From contig JACNKP010000062.1 in the NCBI GenBank assembly GCA_014381985.1, forward strand, positions 1 through 64,000: a stretch of 64,000 nucleotides of DNA. Direction: 5' to 3'. Every line of letters begins with the position of its first letter. Position 1 is the stretch's first letter. Shown piece by piece: positions 28,110 through 37,943 of the stretch. A program made the position numbers and the translations under genes. The notes beneath the pieces were generated by a model. That model was not told the DNA's origin, ran no database searches, and saw only the letters and a program-made list of their open reading frames with translations. This DNA is from SAR92 clade bacterium. Lineage in GTDB: Bacteria > Pseudomonadota > Gammaproteobacteria > Pseudomonadales > Porticoccaceae.

Positions 28110-29567
28110 ATGAGCAGTAATATTGACTTGGTAATTTTTGGCGCTCGAGGTGATCTAGCAAGACGTAAATTGCTACCCGCGTTGTTTCAACTTCATAAAG
28201 CTGGCTTATTGGCCGACAGCGTTCGCATCGCGGCCGTCGCTCGAGAAGCTCTAGATACGGCTGGGTTCATTGCCGATACCCTTAAGTTACTTAAAGGTGA
28301 AAATGTTGATAATGATTTCGACGAAAAAGCGTGGCAGGGGTTTAGTCGGCGGCTTACCTATATAAAAATTGATTTCGCCCAAAAGAAAGAGTTTTTAGCG
28401 CTTAAGGATTGGATTGTTGAGAAGCGCACTCTTATTTACTATCTGGCTACTCCGCCGAGCTTGTTCGGTTCAATATCCAGGCATTTACATGACGCGAACT
28501 GCGTAGATGCCACTTCACGCATAGTGTTGGAAAAACCCATTGGACACGATTTGAAAAGCTCCGGTCAGGTTAATGGTGCCGTTGGCGAATATTTTTCGGA
28601 ACGCAATATATATCGAATCGATCATTATCTTGGAAAGGAAACCGTGCAAAATTTACTTGCACTTCGTTTTGCCAATCGAATGATTAACTCTCAGTGGGAT
28701 AATAGTTGCATTGATCATGTGCAGATTACGGCGGCTGAAACAGTAGGCATAGAAGGTCGTTGGTCATACTACGACAAGGTTGGACAGTTGCGTGACATGG
28801 TGCAAAATCATCTTTTGCAGCTACTTTGCATGGTCGCTATGGAGCCGCCTAGTTCGCTTCAGGCTGATGAAATACGTGCTGAAAAAGTGAAATTGTTAAG
28901 AGCTTTGAGGCCCATTTGTGATGACAATGTTGCAGATCACGCAGTACGTGGACAGTACTCAGCCGGTTGGGTTGAAGGCTCACCCGTTGTTGGTTACATG
29001 GAAGAAGAGGGTAGTGAAAGCGACAGTAGTGATAATGAAACTTACGTTGCCCTAAAAGTACATGTTGATAATTGGCGTTGGGCGGGTGTGCCGTTTTATC
29101 TACGCACAGGCAAACGAATGAGAGAAAAAGTCACTCAGGTTGTTATTGTGTATAAGGATAATCCTCACTCATTGTTCCCCGAAACAGAAGGTGAAGCCAA
29201 TAATAAGCTAGTGATTCGACTTCAGCCTAATGAAGGTATTCAGTTGGAGATGGTATCTAAAAAGCAAAGCCTAAAAGAGCGGTTGAGCACGGAAAAGCGA
29301 ACGCTTAATCTGGACTTTTTTGACTCTTCGGGTGAGTCAAGAATCGCGGACGCCTATGAGCGCTTATTTCTTGAAGTTATCAAGGGTGACCAGTGGTTGT
29401 TTGTTAGCCGAGACGAGATTGAAGCTTCTTGGCGTTGGTGTGATGAATTACTAGCTACCTGGAAAGATAAAAAGATTGGTACAAAAAGCTACAGCGCAGG
29501 CTCATGGGGGCCATCAAAGGCCGAAATGCTCATAGAGAATGATGACCGAAGTTGGTATCAGGCCTGA
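28110..29567 (+). CDS. zwf: Glucose-6-phosphate 1-dehydrogenase
   Basis: Zwf oxidises glucose-6-P to 6-phosphogluconolactone. NADP-binding motif FGARGDLARRKLLPALF is at the N-terminus; the substrate site RIDHYLGKETVQNLLALRFAN is near residue 170. Length of 485 is normal. A 66-base gap separates it from eda with GAGG before the ATG and no obvious HexR site, so it is probably co-transcribed with edd-glk-eda. pgl starts next to its stop codon. Confidence 0.97.
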   Translation: MSSNIDLVIFGARGDLARRKLLPALFQLHKAGLLADSVRIAAVAREALDTAGFIADTLKLLKGENVDNDFDEKAWQGFSRRLTYIKIDFAQKKEFLALKDWIVEKRTLIYYLATPPSLFGSISRHLHDANCVDATSRIVLEKPIGHDLKSSGQVNGAVGEYFSERNIYRIDHYLGKETVQNLLALRFANRMINSQWDNSCIDHVQITAAETVGIEGRWSYYDKVGQLRDMVQNHLLQLLCMVAMEPPSSLQADEIRAEKVKLLRALRPICDDNVADHAVRGQYSAGWVEGSPVVGYMEEEGSESDSSDNETYVALKVHVDNWRWAGVPFYLRTGKRMREKVTQVVIVYKDNPHSLFPETEGEANNKLVIRLQPNEGIQLEMVSKKQSLKERLSTEKRTLNLDFFDSSGESRIADAYERLFLEVIKGDQWLFVSRDEIEASWRWCDELLATWKDKKIGTKSYSAGSWGPSKAEMLIENDDRSWYQA

Positions 29568-29568
29568 T

Positions 29569-30258
29569 ATGAAACTAATAGAGTTTGAAAATTCCTCTGC
29601 GCTAGATACTGCTTTGGTCAGTAAGGTGACTGAGCTTTTGATCGGTGCGATCAATAAGAGAGGTTCGGCATCCTTAGTTGTATCCGGCGGCAGAACGCCA
29701 TTGGCCTTTTTTCATCTACTATCTCAACAGGTTTTGGATTGGTCTAAGGTTGTCGTGACACTTGCCGATGAGCGCTGGGTTGATGCTGACCATGGCGATA
29801 GCAATGAGAAGTTGGTCCGTGAGAATTTGTTAATCAATGAGGCTCACACGGCAGCATTTATACCGTTAAAAAATGCAGCGATGGACGCGGCAGAGGGTGA
29901 GATCCAGACTGAGAGCGATATCGAGCAGATGGGTCAGTTTACTGTAGTGATTCTAGGCATGGGTGATGACGGTCACACTGCATCGTTATTCCCTGGCGCT
30001 GAGACCTTGGCATTGGGCTTAGATATGAATTCAGGCCGCAGTGCAATTGCAGTAACGCCAACAGCAGCACCTCATCAACGAATGACGTTGACTTTACCTC
30101 GCCTGCTGAACAGTCAGCAGATCATTATTCATATCAGTGGAGCTGGTAAGCAGGCTGTCTTAAAGGCTGCGCAGGCCGGTGAGGATATTACTGAGTTGCC
30201 TATTCGGGCGATGTTAAATCAGCAGGTTGCACCCTTATCGATCTTTTGGGCTAAATAA
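29569..30258 (+). CDS. pgl: 6-Phosphogluconolactonase
   Basis: Pgl hydrolyses 6-phosphogluconolactone to 6-phosphogluconate. This 229-residue DevB-type enzyme has SLVVSGGRTPLAFFHLL, VTLADERWVDADHGDSNE, ILGMGDDGHTASLFPGA and HQRMTLTLPRLL. ATG 29569 follows the zwf stop after one base. It completes the route glk-zwf-pgl-edd-eda in one operon. pyk converges 41 bases downstream. Confidence 0.95.
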   Translation: MKLIEFENSSALDTALVSKVTELLIGAINKRGSASLVVSGGRTPLAFFHLLSQQVLDWSKVVVTLADERWVDADHGDSNEKLVRENLLINEAHTAAFIPLKNAAMDAAEGEIQTESDIEQMGQFTVVILGMGDDGHTASLFPGAETLALGLDMNSGRSAIAVTPTAAPHQRMTLTLPRLLNSQQIIIHISGAGKQAVLKAAQAGEDITELPIRAMLNQQVAPLSIFWAK

Positions 30259-30299
30259 ATTGGGCCTTCAATTGTTTTATAGTGAGACCCTTATTAAAG

Positions 30300-31745
30300 C
30301 TAGCGAATAACATCACCTACCTTAACAATTTTTAGTGTATTGGTCCCACCATGCACATTGACGAAGTCACCTTTTGTCACCAGAACGAGATCGCCATCGT
30401 TTACGGCATTGTCTTCAAGCAGTTTTTCGACGGCGCGGTGGTTCACCTCTGAAGGGTCAAGTTGCGATGCATTAAAAGGTACCGGAACTACCCCTTTATA
30501 TAGTGCAGTAATTTCACAGGTGCCCGGCTTTTCGGCCATGGCGTAAATTGGTAGGGACGATGTAATGCGTGACATCAGTAGAGGAGTAAAGCCAGTTTCA
30601 GTCATGCAGATAACAGCCTTTACGCCTTGCAGGTGATTCGCCACATACATGGCTGATAACGCTAATGACTCATCAATTCGCTCAAAGGTTTGATCAATCC
30701 TGTGTTTTGAACGCTGGGCAAGAGGGTGTTTCTCTGCGCCCTCAATGACTCTGGCCATTGCTTTGACTGTTTCAACGGGATATTTACCGACAGCAGTTTC
30801 AGCTGATAGCATGACTGCATCTGTGCCATCGAGTACGGCATTGGCCACATCAAACACTTCTGCTCGCGTGGGCGTAGGTGCGCTGATCATCGATTCCATC
30901 ATCTGGGTTGCTGTAATAACCACTTTATTAGCCGCATTAGCGGCCTCAATGAGCTGTTTCTGAACCGCGACAAGATTGGCATCACCAATTTCTACGCCTA
31001 GATCACCACGGGCAACCATTACGCCATCAGCGCTGGTGATGATCCCTGGTAGAAATTCCTCAGTAATAGCCTCTGCGCGCTCAATTTTGGCAATAATGTG
31101 TGCAGTGCTGTTGGCTTCAGTGAGTAGTTTTCTGGTTTCTATAACATCTTCTTGAGACTGTACAAAAGAGATAGCCAAATAATCTGTATTCAGTGCGGCC
31201 GCGGTTTTAATGTCGGCCTTGTCCTTTTCTGTTAGTGCTTTTGCAGAAAGGCCACCACCAAATTTATTGACGCCTTTTTTACTTGAAAGAATGCCACCTT
31301 GAATTACGGTACATTCCAATGCATGAGCTGTTTTCACGTTAACTTGAAAGGTTAAACGGCCATCATCAAGTAGAAGAATATCACTTGTATCAATATCTTC
31401 CAGCAGGTCCTTGGCAATAAAGACGGTATTTTCATCGCCCATCTGGGGATCGACTTGGCTATCTAGCGTAAATATGCTCCCTTCAATAAGATCGATCTTT
31501 TTGTCATCAATAAAACTGCCAATACGTATTTTCGGACCCTGCATATCACAGAGAATTCCCACTGGGGTTTTCAGTGACCGGCTGATACGCCGAATTAACT
31601 TTGCACGCGCAGTGTGCTCCTGAGCGCTTCCGTGGGAGAAATTAAGCCTGAACACGTTCACGCCGGCTACGATTAGTGCCTTAATGACACTTTCATCACT
31701 ACTGCTTGGTCCCAGCGTGGCGAGAATTTTAGTTCTTCTAGGCAT
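30300..31745 (-). CDS. pyk: Pyruvate kinase
   Basis: Pyk makes pyruvate and ATP from PEP. The protein shows TKILATLGPSSSD, FRLNFSHGSAQEH, CDMQGPKIRIG, KIERAEAITEEF, MVARGDLGVEIG and ATQMMESMI. I chose ATG 31745 (MPRRTKIL); the longer frame reads back into gap. It starts four bases after the gap stop, so gap-pyk form an operon. A C-terminal regulatory domain is present, giving 481 residues. Confidence 0.97.
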   Translation of the reverse strand: MPRRTKILATLGPSSSDESVIKALIVAGVNVFRLNFSHGSAQEHTARAKLIRRISRSLKTPVGILCDMQGPKIRIGSFIDDKKIDLIEGSIFTLDSQVDPQMGDENTVFIAKDLLEDIDTSDILLLDDGRLTFQVNVKTAHALECTVIQGGILSSKKGVNKFGGGLSAKALTEKDKADIKTAAALNTDYLAISFVQSQEDVIETRKLLTEANSTAHIIAKIERAEAITEEFLPGIITSADGVMVARGDLGVEIGDANLVAVQKQLIEAANAANKVVITATQMMESMISAPTPTRAEVFDVANAVLDGTDAVMLSAETAVGKYPVETVKAMARVIEGAEKHPLAQRSKHRIDQTFERIDESLALSAMYVANHLQGVKAVICMTETGFTPLLMSRITSSLPIYAMAEKPGTCEITALYKGVVPVPFNASQLDPSEVNHRAVEKLLEDNAVNDGDLVLVTKGDFVNVHGGTNTLKIVKVGDVIR

Positions 31746-31749
31746 CGTT

Positions 31750-32787
31750 CTAAGCCGCCGCATGCAATTGAGAGAGGCTACTATCTGCATTTAATAGAGC
31801 GAGACTATTATCCAGCATTCGGTTAGAGAACCCCCACTCGTTGTCGTACCACGCCATTACTTTGACGAGAGAACCATTGACGCGAGTTTGCAGTGAATCA
31901 AAATTACTAGAGTATGGGATATGGTTGTAGTCGATTGAAACTAGCGGTTTGTCGCAGTAACTTAGCACTTCACTAAGTTCACCAGCTGCAGCTTGATTGA
32001 GAATTTGATTCACCTCTTCGACCGAGGTGTCACGGCCAGCATTAAACGTTAAATCTACCAGAGAGACGTTAATGGTCGGCACACGCACGGCTAGCCCGTC
32101 GAGCTTGCCTGCAAGCTCTGGCATAACATCGGCGATAGCAGCAGCAGCACCCGTTTTAGTAGGAATCATAGAGTGAGTTGCTGATCGCGCGCGATAGACA
32201 TCTGAGTGATAAACATCACTAAGTTGCTGGTCGTTGGTGTAGGCGTGGACCGTGGTCATATAGCCAGACAAAATCGACAAGGACTCATGCAGAGGCTTGA
32301 CGAGCGGAGCAAGGCAGTTAGTCGTGCATGAAGCATTAGAAATAATTTGATGTTCGGCAGTCAAAATATTGTGATTAATGCCGTAAACGACGGTGGCATC
32401 AACATTGGATGCCGGCGCCGAAATTAATACCTTTTTTGCTCCCCCAGTGATGTGGAGTGCGGCTTTTTCGCGGCTAGTAAATGCACCTGTGCATTCGCAG
32501 ACTAGGTCGACGCCTAAATCTCCCCAAGGGATATTCGCTGGGTCGCGCTCGCAGAACCACTGAATTTGATCGCCGTTAATAGATAGAGATTTCGTACCCA
32601 CTTCCACCTGTTGGTTAAAGCGACCATGAACTGTATCAAACTCTAATAGGTGCGCGCTGATGTTAACGTCACCCAAATCATTAATAGCAACGATTTTAAT
32701 TTTGTCTTGAAGATCAGGACGCTCGTAGAGTGCTCTGACAATATTGCGGCCAATGCGGCCAAAGCCATTGATAGCGATTTTATACAT
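31750..32787 (-). CDS. gap: Glyceraldehyde-3-phosphate dehydrogenase
   Basis: Gap oxidises glyceraldehyde-3-P to 1,3-bisphosphoglycerate with NAD. The Rossmann start [17 protein letters not shown], the catalytic Cys in [25 protein letters not shown] and [12 protein letters not shown] are all present; 345 residues. It leads a gap-pyk operon divergent from hexR, with a HexR-like operator 18 bases upstream of its start. The Asp after the nucleotide-binding fold (INDLGD) suits NAD rather than NADP use. Confidence 0.96.
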   Translation of the reverse strand: MYKIAINGFGRIGRNIVRALYERPDLQDKIKIVAINDLGDVNISAHLLEFDTVHGRFNQQVEVGTKSLSINGDQIQWFCERDPANIPWGDLGVDLVCECTGAFTSREKAALHITGGAKKVLISAPASNVDATVVYGINHNILTAEHQIISNASCTTNCLAPLVKPLHESLSILSGYMTTVHAYTNDQQLSDVYHSDVYRARSATHSMIPTKTGAAAAIADVMPELAGKLDGLAVRVPTINVSLVDLTFNAGRDTSVEEVNQILNQAAAGELSEVLSYCDKPLVSIDYNHIPYSSNFDSLQTRVNGSLVKVMAWYDNEWGFSNRMLDNSLALLNADSSLSQLHAAA

Positions 32788-32804
32788 GATTCCCTCTTAT
32801 ATTG

Positions 32805-32819
32805 TGTAATAAAATAACG
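32805..32819. promoter_or_regulatory. HexR-type operator between gap and hexR
   Basis: TGTAATAAAATAACG differs from the pgi operator by one base. It lies within a wider dyad (TTGTGTAAT at 32802-32810 and AATACACAA at 32825-32833, one mismatch) close to the gap start, so gap-pyk and perhaps hexR itself are likely targets. Confidence 0.72.
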
Positions 32820-33025
32820 TAAATAATACACAAATATGCTATTTTAAGCAACGAATCAGGGTTATATGTTAGTAATATTACCAATAATCAGTAATATTGA
32901 GCGGTTTTAGCGAGGGCTTTATGGGTTTTTATTACATTACTTTGCTTTTTACAGATTTTTAGTGAAAAATTAACTAAACTAATTGATAGTTACGTAAGTT
33001 TACTGAATAAAATAGGATGCCTTTA

Positions 33026-33883
33026 ATGCATAGTCAGAATCTTATTAATATCATTACTGATGCTTTGCCCGGTTTAAATAAATCAGAGACTAAGGTCGCC
33101 CTGGTCATTCTTGCTGACCCTGATGCAGCAACCAGTTCAAGTATTGCCACGCTAGCCAAAAAAGCGAGCGTGAGCGAGCCGAGCGTGAACCGATTTTGCA
33201 AGCGATTTGATGCAACAGGGTTCCCTGACTTTAAGCTTAAGCTAGCGAAATCTTTAGTGAGTGGGATTCGCTTTGTTAATCGTAATGTGAATCCTGATGA
33301 TGACGTGACGAGTTACACTCCCAAGATTTTTGACAGCACCATTAACGACTTAGCCTTGGTGCGCGACAAAATTAGTCATGCGGTAGTCAACAATGTCGTG
33401 GACAAGCTTATTCAAGCAAAAAGAATTTACTTTTTCGGCTTGGGTACCTCAGGTTCAGTTGCCAGAGATGCTGAGAATAAGTTTTTTCGATTTAACTTAC
33501 CGGTCTCCTTTCATGATGATGTGCTTATGATGCGAATGCTTGCTTCGACAGGGACCACTGGCGATGTGTTTTTCGTTATCTCCCATACCGGACGTACAAA
33601 AGAGATTATTGATGTGGTGCAGATTGCACGTGAAAACGGTGCAACGATTATTGCTCTTACGTCGCCAGGCTCTCCATTGGCCGCTATTAGTAGCATTAGT
33701 CTTGATGTCGATGTTCCTGAAAATACTGATGAATATATGCCCATGACTTCACGGATAGTGCACTTGGTTATTCTAGACGTTTTGGCAACAGGGTTTACAT
33801 TGCGCCGTGGGCCTGATTTTCTCCCCCATCTTGAAAAAATTAAAAATAGTCTTTTACCGACCCGCCTAAAGAAAGAAAATTAA
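33026..33883 (+). CDS. hexR: HexR transcriptional regulator (RpiR family)
   Basis: HexR controls central sugar metabolism in gammaproteobacteria and releases DNA on binding KDPG. The protein has an N-terminal RpiR HTH (about residues 10-75: KSETKVALVILADP, IATLAKKASVSEPSVNRFCKRF) and a C-terminal SIS domain (FGLGTSGSVARDAENKF, FVISHTGRTKEIIDV). I prefer ATG 33026 because AGGA lies eight bases upstream; ATG 33017 is also in frame. It is divergent from gap. The operators at 24519, 24572 and 32805 are its inferred targets. Confidence 0.92.
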   Translation: MHSQNLINIITDALPGLNKSETKVALVILADPDAATSSSIATLAKKASVSEPSVNRFCKRFDATGFPDFKLKLAKSLVSGIRFVNRNVNPDDDVTSYTPKIFDSTINDLALVRDKISHAVVNNVVDKLIQAKRIYFFGLGTSGSVARDAENKFFRFNLPVSFHDDVLMMRMLASTGTTGDVFFVISHTGRTKEIIDVVQIARENGATIIALTSPGSPLAAISSISLDVDVPENTDEYMPMTSRIVHLVILDVLATGFTLRRGPDFLPHLEKIKNSLLPTRLKKEN

Positions 33884-34048
33884 ATAATTTTCGAGTGAAA
33901 AAGTTAGATATTTATGCTTTGGAAAGGACATAAGAAGAAATGATACAAGCTATATTATTATGTTAATTGCTCTAAAAGCAGTCATTCAGGTATTGTTCTA
34001 TGCAATTCTCTCGAGGTGTCACCGTGTCGAAAAATATTGAGTCATATT

Positions 34049-35983
34049 ATGCCTGACGTTAAGTTATATACGGTGCCCGAAAGCTGGGCTAAAACAGCTT
34101 GGATCAACAAAGAAAACTACCAAGAAATGTACCGTGAATCTGTCGACGATCCAGAGAAATTTTGGGCTAAGCAAGCGACTGAGTTTTTAACTTGGGAAAC
34201 TCCGTGGCAAACAGTTTGTGATTATGATTTTGGTAAGGGTGAGGCTGCGTGGTTTGAGGGTGGAAAATTAAATGTCTCAGTTAACTGTATTGATCGACAT
34301 CTTGCTGAGCGTTCAGATCAAACGGCACTTATCTGGGAAGGTGATGAACCGACAGAAGATAAGAACATTACTTATAAGGAGCTGCATAATAAGGTATCCC
34401 GCCTAGGTAATATTTTGCGGCAAAGAGGCGTAAAGAAGGGTGATCGGGTGTGTATCTATATGCCTATGATTCCTGAGGCAGCCTACGCAATGCTTGCCTG
34501 TGCGCGAATTGGTGCTGTGCACTCGGTAGTCTTTGGCGGCTTTTCACCAGATGCGTTAAAAGATAGGATTCTTGATTCTGACTGTCAGGTCGTCATTACA
34601 GCTGATCAAGGATATAGGGGCGGCAAGATCGTTCCTTTGAAGGACAATGTCGACAGAGCGTTACAGAGCTGCCCTGAGGTGCATACTTGTCTGGTGGTGG
34701 AGAGAGCCAAAGGCAAGGTGGAATGGAACGAGGGTAGAGACATTTGGTATCACCAAGCTATCGAGGATGTACCTTCTCATTGCTCACCCGAAATGATGGA
34801 TGCTGAAGATCCACTTTTTGTCCTTTATACCTCGGGATCTACCGGCAAGCCTAAAGGTGTGGTGCACACTACAGGCGGATACTTACTCATGACGGCTATG
34901 AGCCATAAGTACACCTTCGATTATAAAGATGGAGACGTCTATTGGTGCACCGCCGATGTCGGCTGGGTCACCGGCCATAGTTATATTGTTTATGGCCCAC
35001 TTTGTAATGGTGGCATATCGCTGATGTTTGAGGGTGTGCCAACTTATCCAGATGCTTCAAGATTTTGGCAGATTATTGATAAACATCAGGTTAATCAGTT
35101 TTACACCGCACCAACTGCTATTCGGGCACTGATGGGAGCTGGTAATGATTTCGTCAACAAGACGTCGCGAAAATCACTTAAATTATTAGGTACCGTGGGT
35201 GAGCCGATTAACCCTGAAGCTTGGGAGTGGTATTACCAGACGATTGGTGGGTCTCGCTGTCCTGTTGTTGATACCTGGTGGCAGACAGAAACAGGTGCTC
35301 ACATGCTTACGCCTTTGCCTGGCGCTACTGATTTAAAGCCTGGATCTGCGACGTTACCATTCTTTGGTGTTGAACCCATCTTACTGGATACAGAGGGGGA
35401 TCAAATTGAGGGTGAAGGTGAAGGGTTGTTGATGATAAAGTCGTCGTGGCCGAGTCAGATTCGCACGGTTTATGGGGACCATAAGCGCTGTATTGAGACC
35501 TATTTTAGCGCCTACCCAGGCTATTACTTTACCGGTGACGGCGCTCGGAGAGACGCTGACGGCTATTACTGGATTACTGGTCGCGTTGATGATGTTTTAA
35601 ACGTATCAGGGCATCGGATGGGTACAGCTGAAGTTGAAAGTGCTCTGGTCCTTCACGAGTCTATTGCTGAGGCTGCGGTGGTCGGATACCCGCACGATAT
35701 TAAGGGGCAGGGTATCTATTGTTATGTCACGCCAATGACAAACATTGAACCCGATGCTGCACTTAAAAAAGAGTTGGTGGCTCTGTGCGTTAAAGAGATT
35801 GGGCCTATTGCGAAACCTGATATTATTCAATGGGCGCCTGGGTTGCCAAAAACAAGATCGGGAAAAATTATGCGTCGTATCTTGAGAAAGGTCGCCGCAA
35901 ATGAGCTAGACAGCCTTGGTGATACATCAACACTTGCTGATCCATCGGTGGTAGATGAGTTGATAGCTAACCGTCATGTATAG
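34049..35983 (+). CDS. acs: Acetyl-CoA synthetase
   Basis: Acs activates acetate to acetyl-CoA via acetyl-AMP. The 644-residue protein has the AMP-binding signature [64 protein letters not shown] and the C-terminal [13 protein letters not shown] with the Lys that is controlled by acetylation. I chose ATG 34049 ([10 protein letters not shown]); a GTG at 34016 would add 11 residues. It appears to be a single gene, allowing assimilation of scavenged acetate. Confidence 0.96.
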   Translation: MPDVKLYTVPESWAKTAWINKENYQEMYRESVDDPEKFWAKQATEFLTWETPWQTVCDYDFGKGEAAWFEGGKLNVSVNCIDRHLAERSDQTALIWEGDEPTEDKNITYKELHNKVSRLGNILRQRGVKKGDRVCIYMPMIPEAAYAMLACARIGAVHSVVFGGFSPDALKDRILDSDCQVVITADQGYRGGKIVPLKDNVDRALQSCPEVHTCLVVERAKGKVEWNEGRDIWYHQAIEDVPSHCSPEMMDAEDPLFVLYTSGSTGKPKGVVHTTGGYLLMTAMSHKYTFDYKDGDVYWCTADVGWVTGHSYIVYGPLCNGGISLMFEGVPTYPDASRFWQIIDKHQVNQFYTAPTAIRALMGAGNDFVNKTSRKSLKLLGTVGEPINPEAWEWYYQTIGGSRCPVVDTWWQTETGAHMLTPLPGATDLKPGSATLPFFGVEPILLDTEGDQIEGEGEGLLMIKSSWPSQIRTVYGDHKRCIETYFSAYPGYYFTGDGARRDADGYYWITGRVDDVLNVSGHRMGTAEVESALVLHESIAEAAVVGYPHDIKGQGIYCYVTPMTNIEPDAALKKELVALCVKEIGPIAKPDIIQWAPGLPKTRSGKIMRRILRKVAANELDSLGDTSTLADPSVVDELIANRHV

Positions 35984-36083
35984 GTTGGAGAAAAACTGAA
36001 ATTACTTCAATTTTTTTACCTTAGGTGCCTCTCAGAACTTTAAGAGGCTATCGATGTTAGATGTCAGGTGAAGGAAAAGCCGA

Positions 36084-36944
36084 ATGATGAGATATTTTTT
36101 GAACTTGCTATTGGTGTCGGCCTGTTTATATGGGGTGCTGTTGTTACTTCCAGAACCTGAGCCTATGGAAGATATTCCTTTTTATGGTGATATGGGCTTC
36201 TCGGTTATTGCTCATAGAGGCGGCAGAGGGCTGATGCCTGGCAATACCATTGAGGCGGCAATAAATGCTGTCAATATTGGCTCTGACATAATCGAGATCG
36301 ATGTTCATTTAACCGCAGATGATATCTTGGTGGTCAGGCATGACGCGTCAATTGATACGACCACTAATGGTACTGGTCAGATATCAGCAATGAGTTTAGC
36401 TGATATACAAGGCTATGATGCTGGCTTCCATGAAATAGATTATCCGGATGCAGTGCATCAAGAGTCGCTTAGGGTTCCAGCTTTAGGGGCTCTCTTTTCA
36501 ATGCTACCAGATGAAAAATATTTAATTGAGTTGAAGCCGCAAGACGTTTCTGCAGCAGATAGCCTGTGTAGTGTTATTCGTCAGCATAATATGCAGAATC
36601 AAGTGATGGTGGGCTCCTTTCATACCCAAGTGCTTAAACACTTCAGGCGAGAGTGTCCGGAAATACCGACATCTTTAGGACAAACAGAAATAACCCAGTT
36701 AGTCTTACTTGAAAAGTTGGGCCTAAGCCATCTATTTACTATTGAAGGTTATGCTATACATATCCCCATCAGCTATGGCGTTATTGATATTCTTAGTCTA
36801 AGTTTGGTTAATCAGATGCACGCACGCAATGTTCGCGTTGATACTTGGACTCTTAATGACGCTGATTTTATGCGTCAATCAATAAGTCTTGGAGTGGATG
36901 GTATTATTACTGACCGGCCCGATGTTTTGTTAGATCTCCTCTGA
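36084..36944 (+). CDS. Membrane-anchored glycerophosphodiester phosphodiesterase family protein
   Basis: A 286-residue GDPD-family TIM barrel. An uncleaved-looking hydrophobic segment (residues 4-22) would anchor it in the inner membrane facing the periplasm. The family motif AHRGGRGLMPGNTIEA (catalytic His near 44), EIDVHLTADDILVVRHD and a late DTWTLND are present. Typical substrates are glycerophosphodiesters from phospholipid turnover, giving glycerol-3-P; specificity is not shown. AAGGAA lies seven bases upstream of the start. Confidence 0.88.
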   Translation: MMRYFLNLLLVSACLYGVLLLLPEPEPMEDIPFYGDMGFSVIAHRGGRGLMPGNTIEAAINAVNIGSDIIEIDVHLTADDILVVRHDASIDTTTNGTGQISAMSLADIQGYDAGFHEIDYPDAVHQESLRVPALGALFSMLPDEKYLIELKPQDVSAADSLCSVIRQHNMQNQVMVGSFHTQVLKHFRRECPEIPTSLGQTEITQLVLLEKLGLSHLFTIEGYAIHIPISYGVIDILSLSLVNQMHARNVRVDTWTLNDADFMRQSISLGVDGIITDRPDVLLDLL

Positions 36945-36987
36945 GAACCGCAATCAATAAGCTATTATCGTTAAAAGTTATGTACTA

Positions 36988-37013
36988 ATGCTTTTTGAGT
37001 GTATAAAAAGCAT
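36988..37013. repeat. Perfect inverted repeat upstream of the XRE gene
   Basis: ATGCTTTTT and AAAAAGCAT (9-bp arms, 8-base spacer) lie 44 bases after the phosphodiesterase gene and 168 bases before the XRE regulator. No T-tract follows, so an operator is as likely as a terminator. Confidence 0.55.
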
Positions 37014-37180
37014 CGAATAAAATATTAAACTATACGATAATGAAAATTGATTAATAAATTTGTGAAATACAACAGCAAAGGACTACACCTAGACTTTGGT
37101 TTTGAGGTGAAATGGATCTGCGCTTTAATTGCCTTTATCAATAATAATAAAGTCGAAATAGACGTACAAGGAGAGGTCTC

Positions 37181-37507
37181 ATGAAGCTAGACATTAGTAA
37201 GCAGTTATCTAAATTAATGAGAGATAATAATTTATCTCAAAGCGCCCTGTCGAGAGCCACAGGGGTACCGCAGCCCACTATTAACCGCATTCTTAGTGAG
37301 GTGACTCGTGAGCCTAGAAGAGACTCAGTTGTTAGAATAGCTAATTTTTTCGGTATCACTCCAGAGTCACTTTATGAGTCTGGTGGTGCTAAAGCAGCCC
37401 GAACTCCTACAGCAGAGACAGTCGAAGAAATATACAAGCGGATAGCCATGTTAAGTATTACTGAGCGAGCTGAGCTGTTTGATCGAGTGTCGACTAACCT
37501 TAAGTAG
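37181..37507 (+). CDS. XRE-family helix-turn-helix regulator
   Basis: A 108-residue DNA-binding protein with a Cro/CI HTH in residues 8-60 (LSQSALSRATGVPQPTINRIL as recognition region) and a short C-terminal helix region ending ERAELFDRVSTNLK. CI-type S24 peptidase and toxin domains are absent. AAGGAGAGG precedes the ATG at a good distance. The gene runs tail-to-tail with a 55-codon gene, overlapping by eight bases. Prophage repressors look like this, but no phage genes are nearby. Targets are unknown. Confidence 0.82.
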   Translation: MKLDISKQLSKLMRDNNLSQSALSRATGVPQPTINRILSEVTREPRRDSVVRIANFFGITPESLYESGGAKAARTPTAETVEEIYKRIAMLSITERAELFDRVSTNLK

Positions 37508-37667
37508 AATACTCGTCGAGTGTGGTGATTAAGTTCACCCATTCGTCGTTTGGTAGTTCTGCTACAAACTCTCGGAAAACTTCATAACCCGAGTCATAGG
37601 CTTTCTCTATGCTTTTTTTCCCTTGAGAGTCAAAACTCCCTGAGTTGAATCCACAATTTTTTTCCAT
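37500..37667 (-). CDS. Small uncharacterised 55-residue protein
   Basis: A short open frame begins at ATG 37667, preceded by a strong AAAGGAGAGC ribosome site, and ends with TAA at 37500-37502. The product starts MEKNCGFNSGSFDSQGKKS and has the acidic C-terminal half AELPNDEWVNLITTLDEY; no signal peptide, membrane segment or known domain is visible. The stop region overlaps the 3' end of the convergent XRE gene by eight bases. The ribosome site and polar, protein-like composition argue that it is real; function is unknown. Confidence 0.65.
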   Translation of the reverse strand: MEKNCGFNSGSFDSQGKKSIEKAYDSGYEVFREFVAELPNDEWVNLITTLDEYST

Positions 37668-37774
37668 ATCGCTCTCCTTTAAAACCGATCTCTCTAAATC
37701 TATGTTAATCAGTAAATACTAGGCTTCTATTAACGCTTTTCTACGAGGTCAGTCATGGCCGACTTACACAAGAT

Positions 37775-37798
37775 CTTAATAATACCCAGATTATTAAG
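37775..37798. repeat. Perfect inverted repeat in the gap before the LysE-family gene
   Basis: CTTAATAAT and ATTATTAAG, 9-bp arms with a 6-base spacer, lie 146 bases upstream of the exporter gene and 108 bases upstream of the small minus-strand gene. It could be an operator. The rest of the 276-base gap shows nothing else convincing. Confidence 0.5.
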
Positions 37799-37943
37799 AG
37801 TCTACTTTAGCTTCTATAATTTCGGAAAAATGTGATCGAGTTGGCTTTTTTACTTCAAATTTAAGGTGCGCTTGTAACTGCAGGCTATTCTCGGCCATAG
37901 TGTTTTAACTTGTTTTATTTGGGTATCCCTGTATAAAAGCCTT

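Noticed and set aside
36027-36048. Hairpin GCCTCT...AGAGGC between acs and the phosphodiesterase gene
   Set aside because: Only 6 bp with a ten-base loop and no T-tract; too weak to call a terminator.
37755-37835. 26-codon frame (MADLHKIL...) before the LysE-family gene
   Set aside because: It spans the inverted repeat, has only a weak GAGG, and nothing supports translation.
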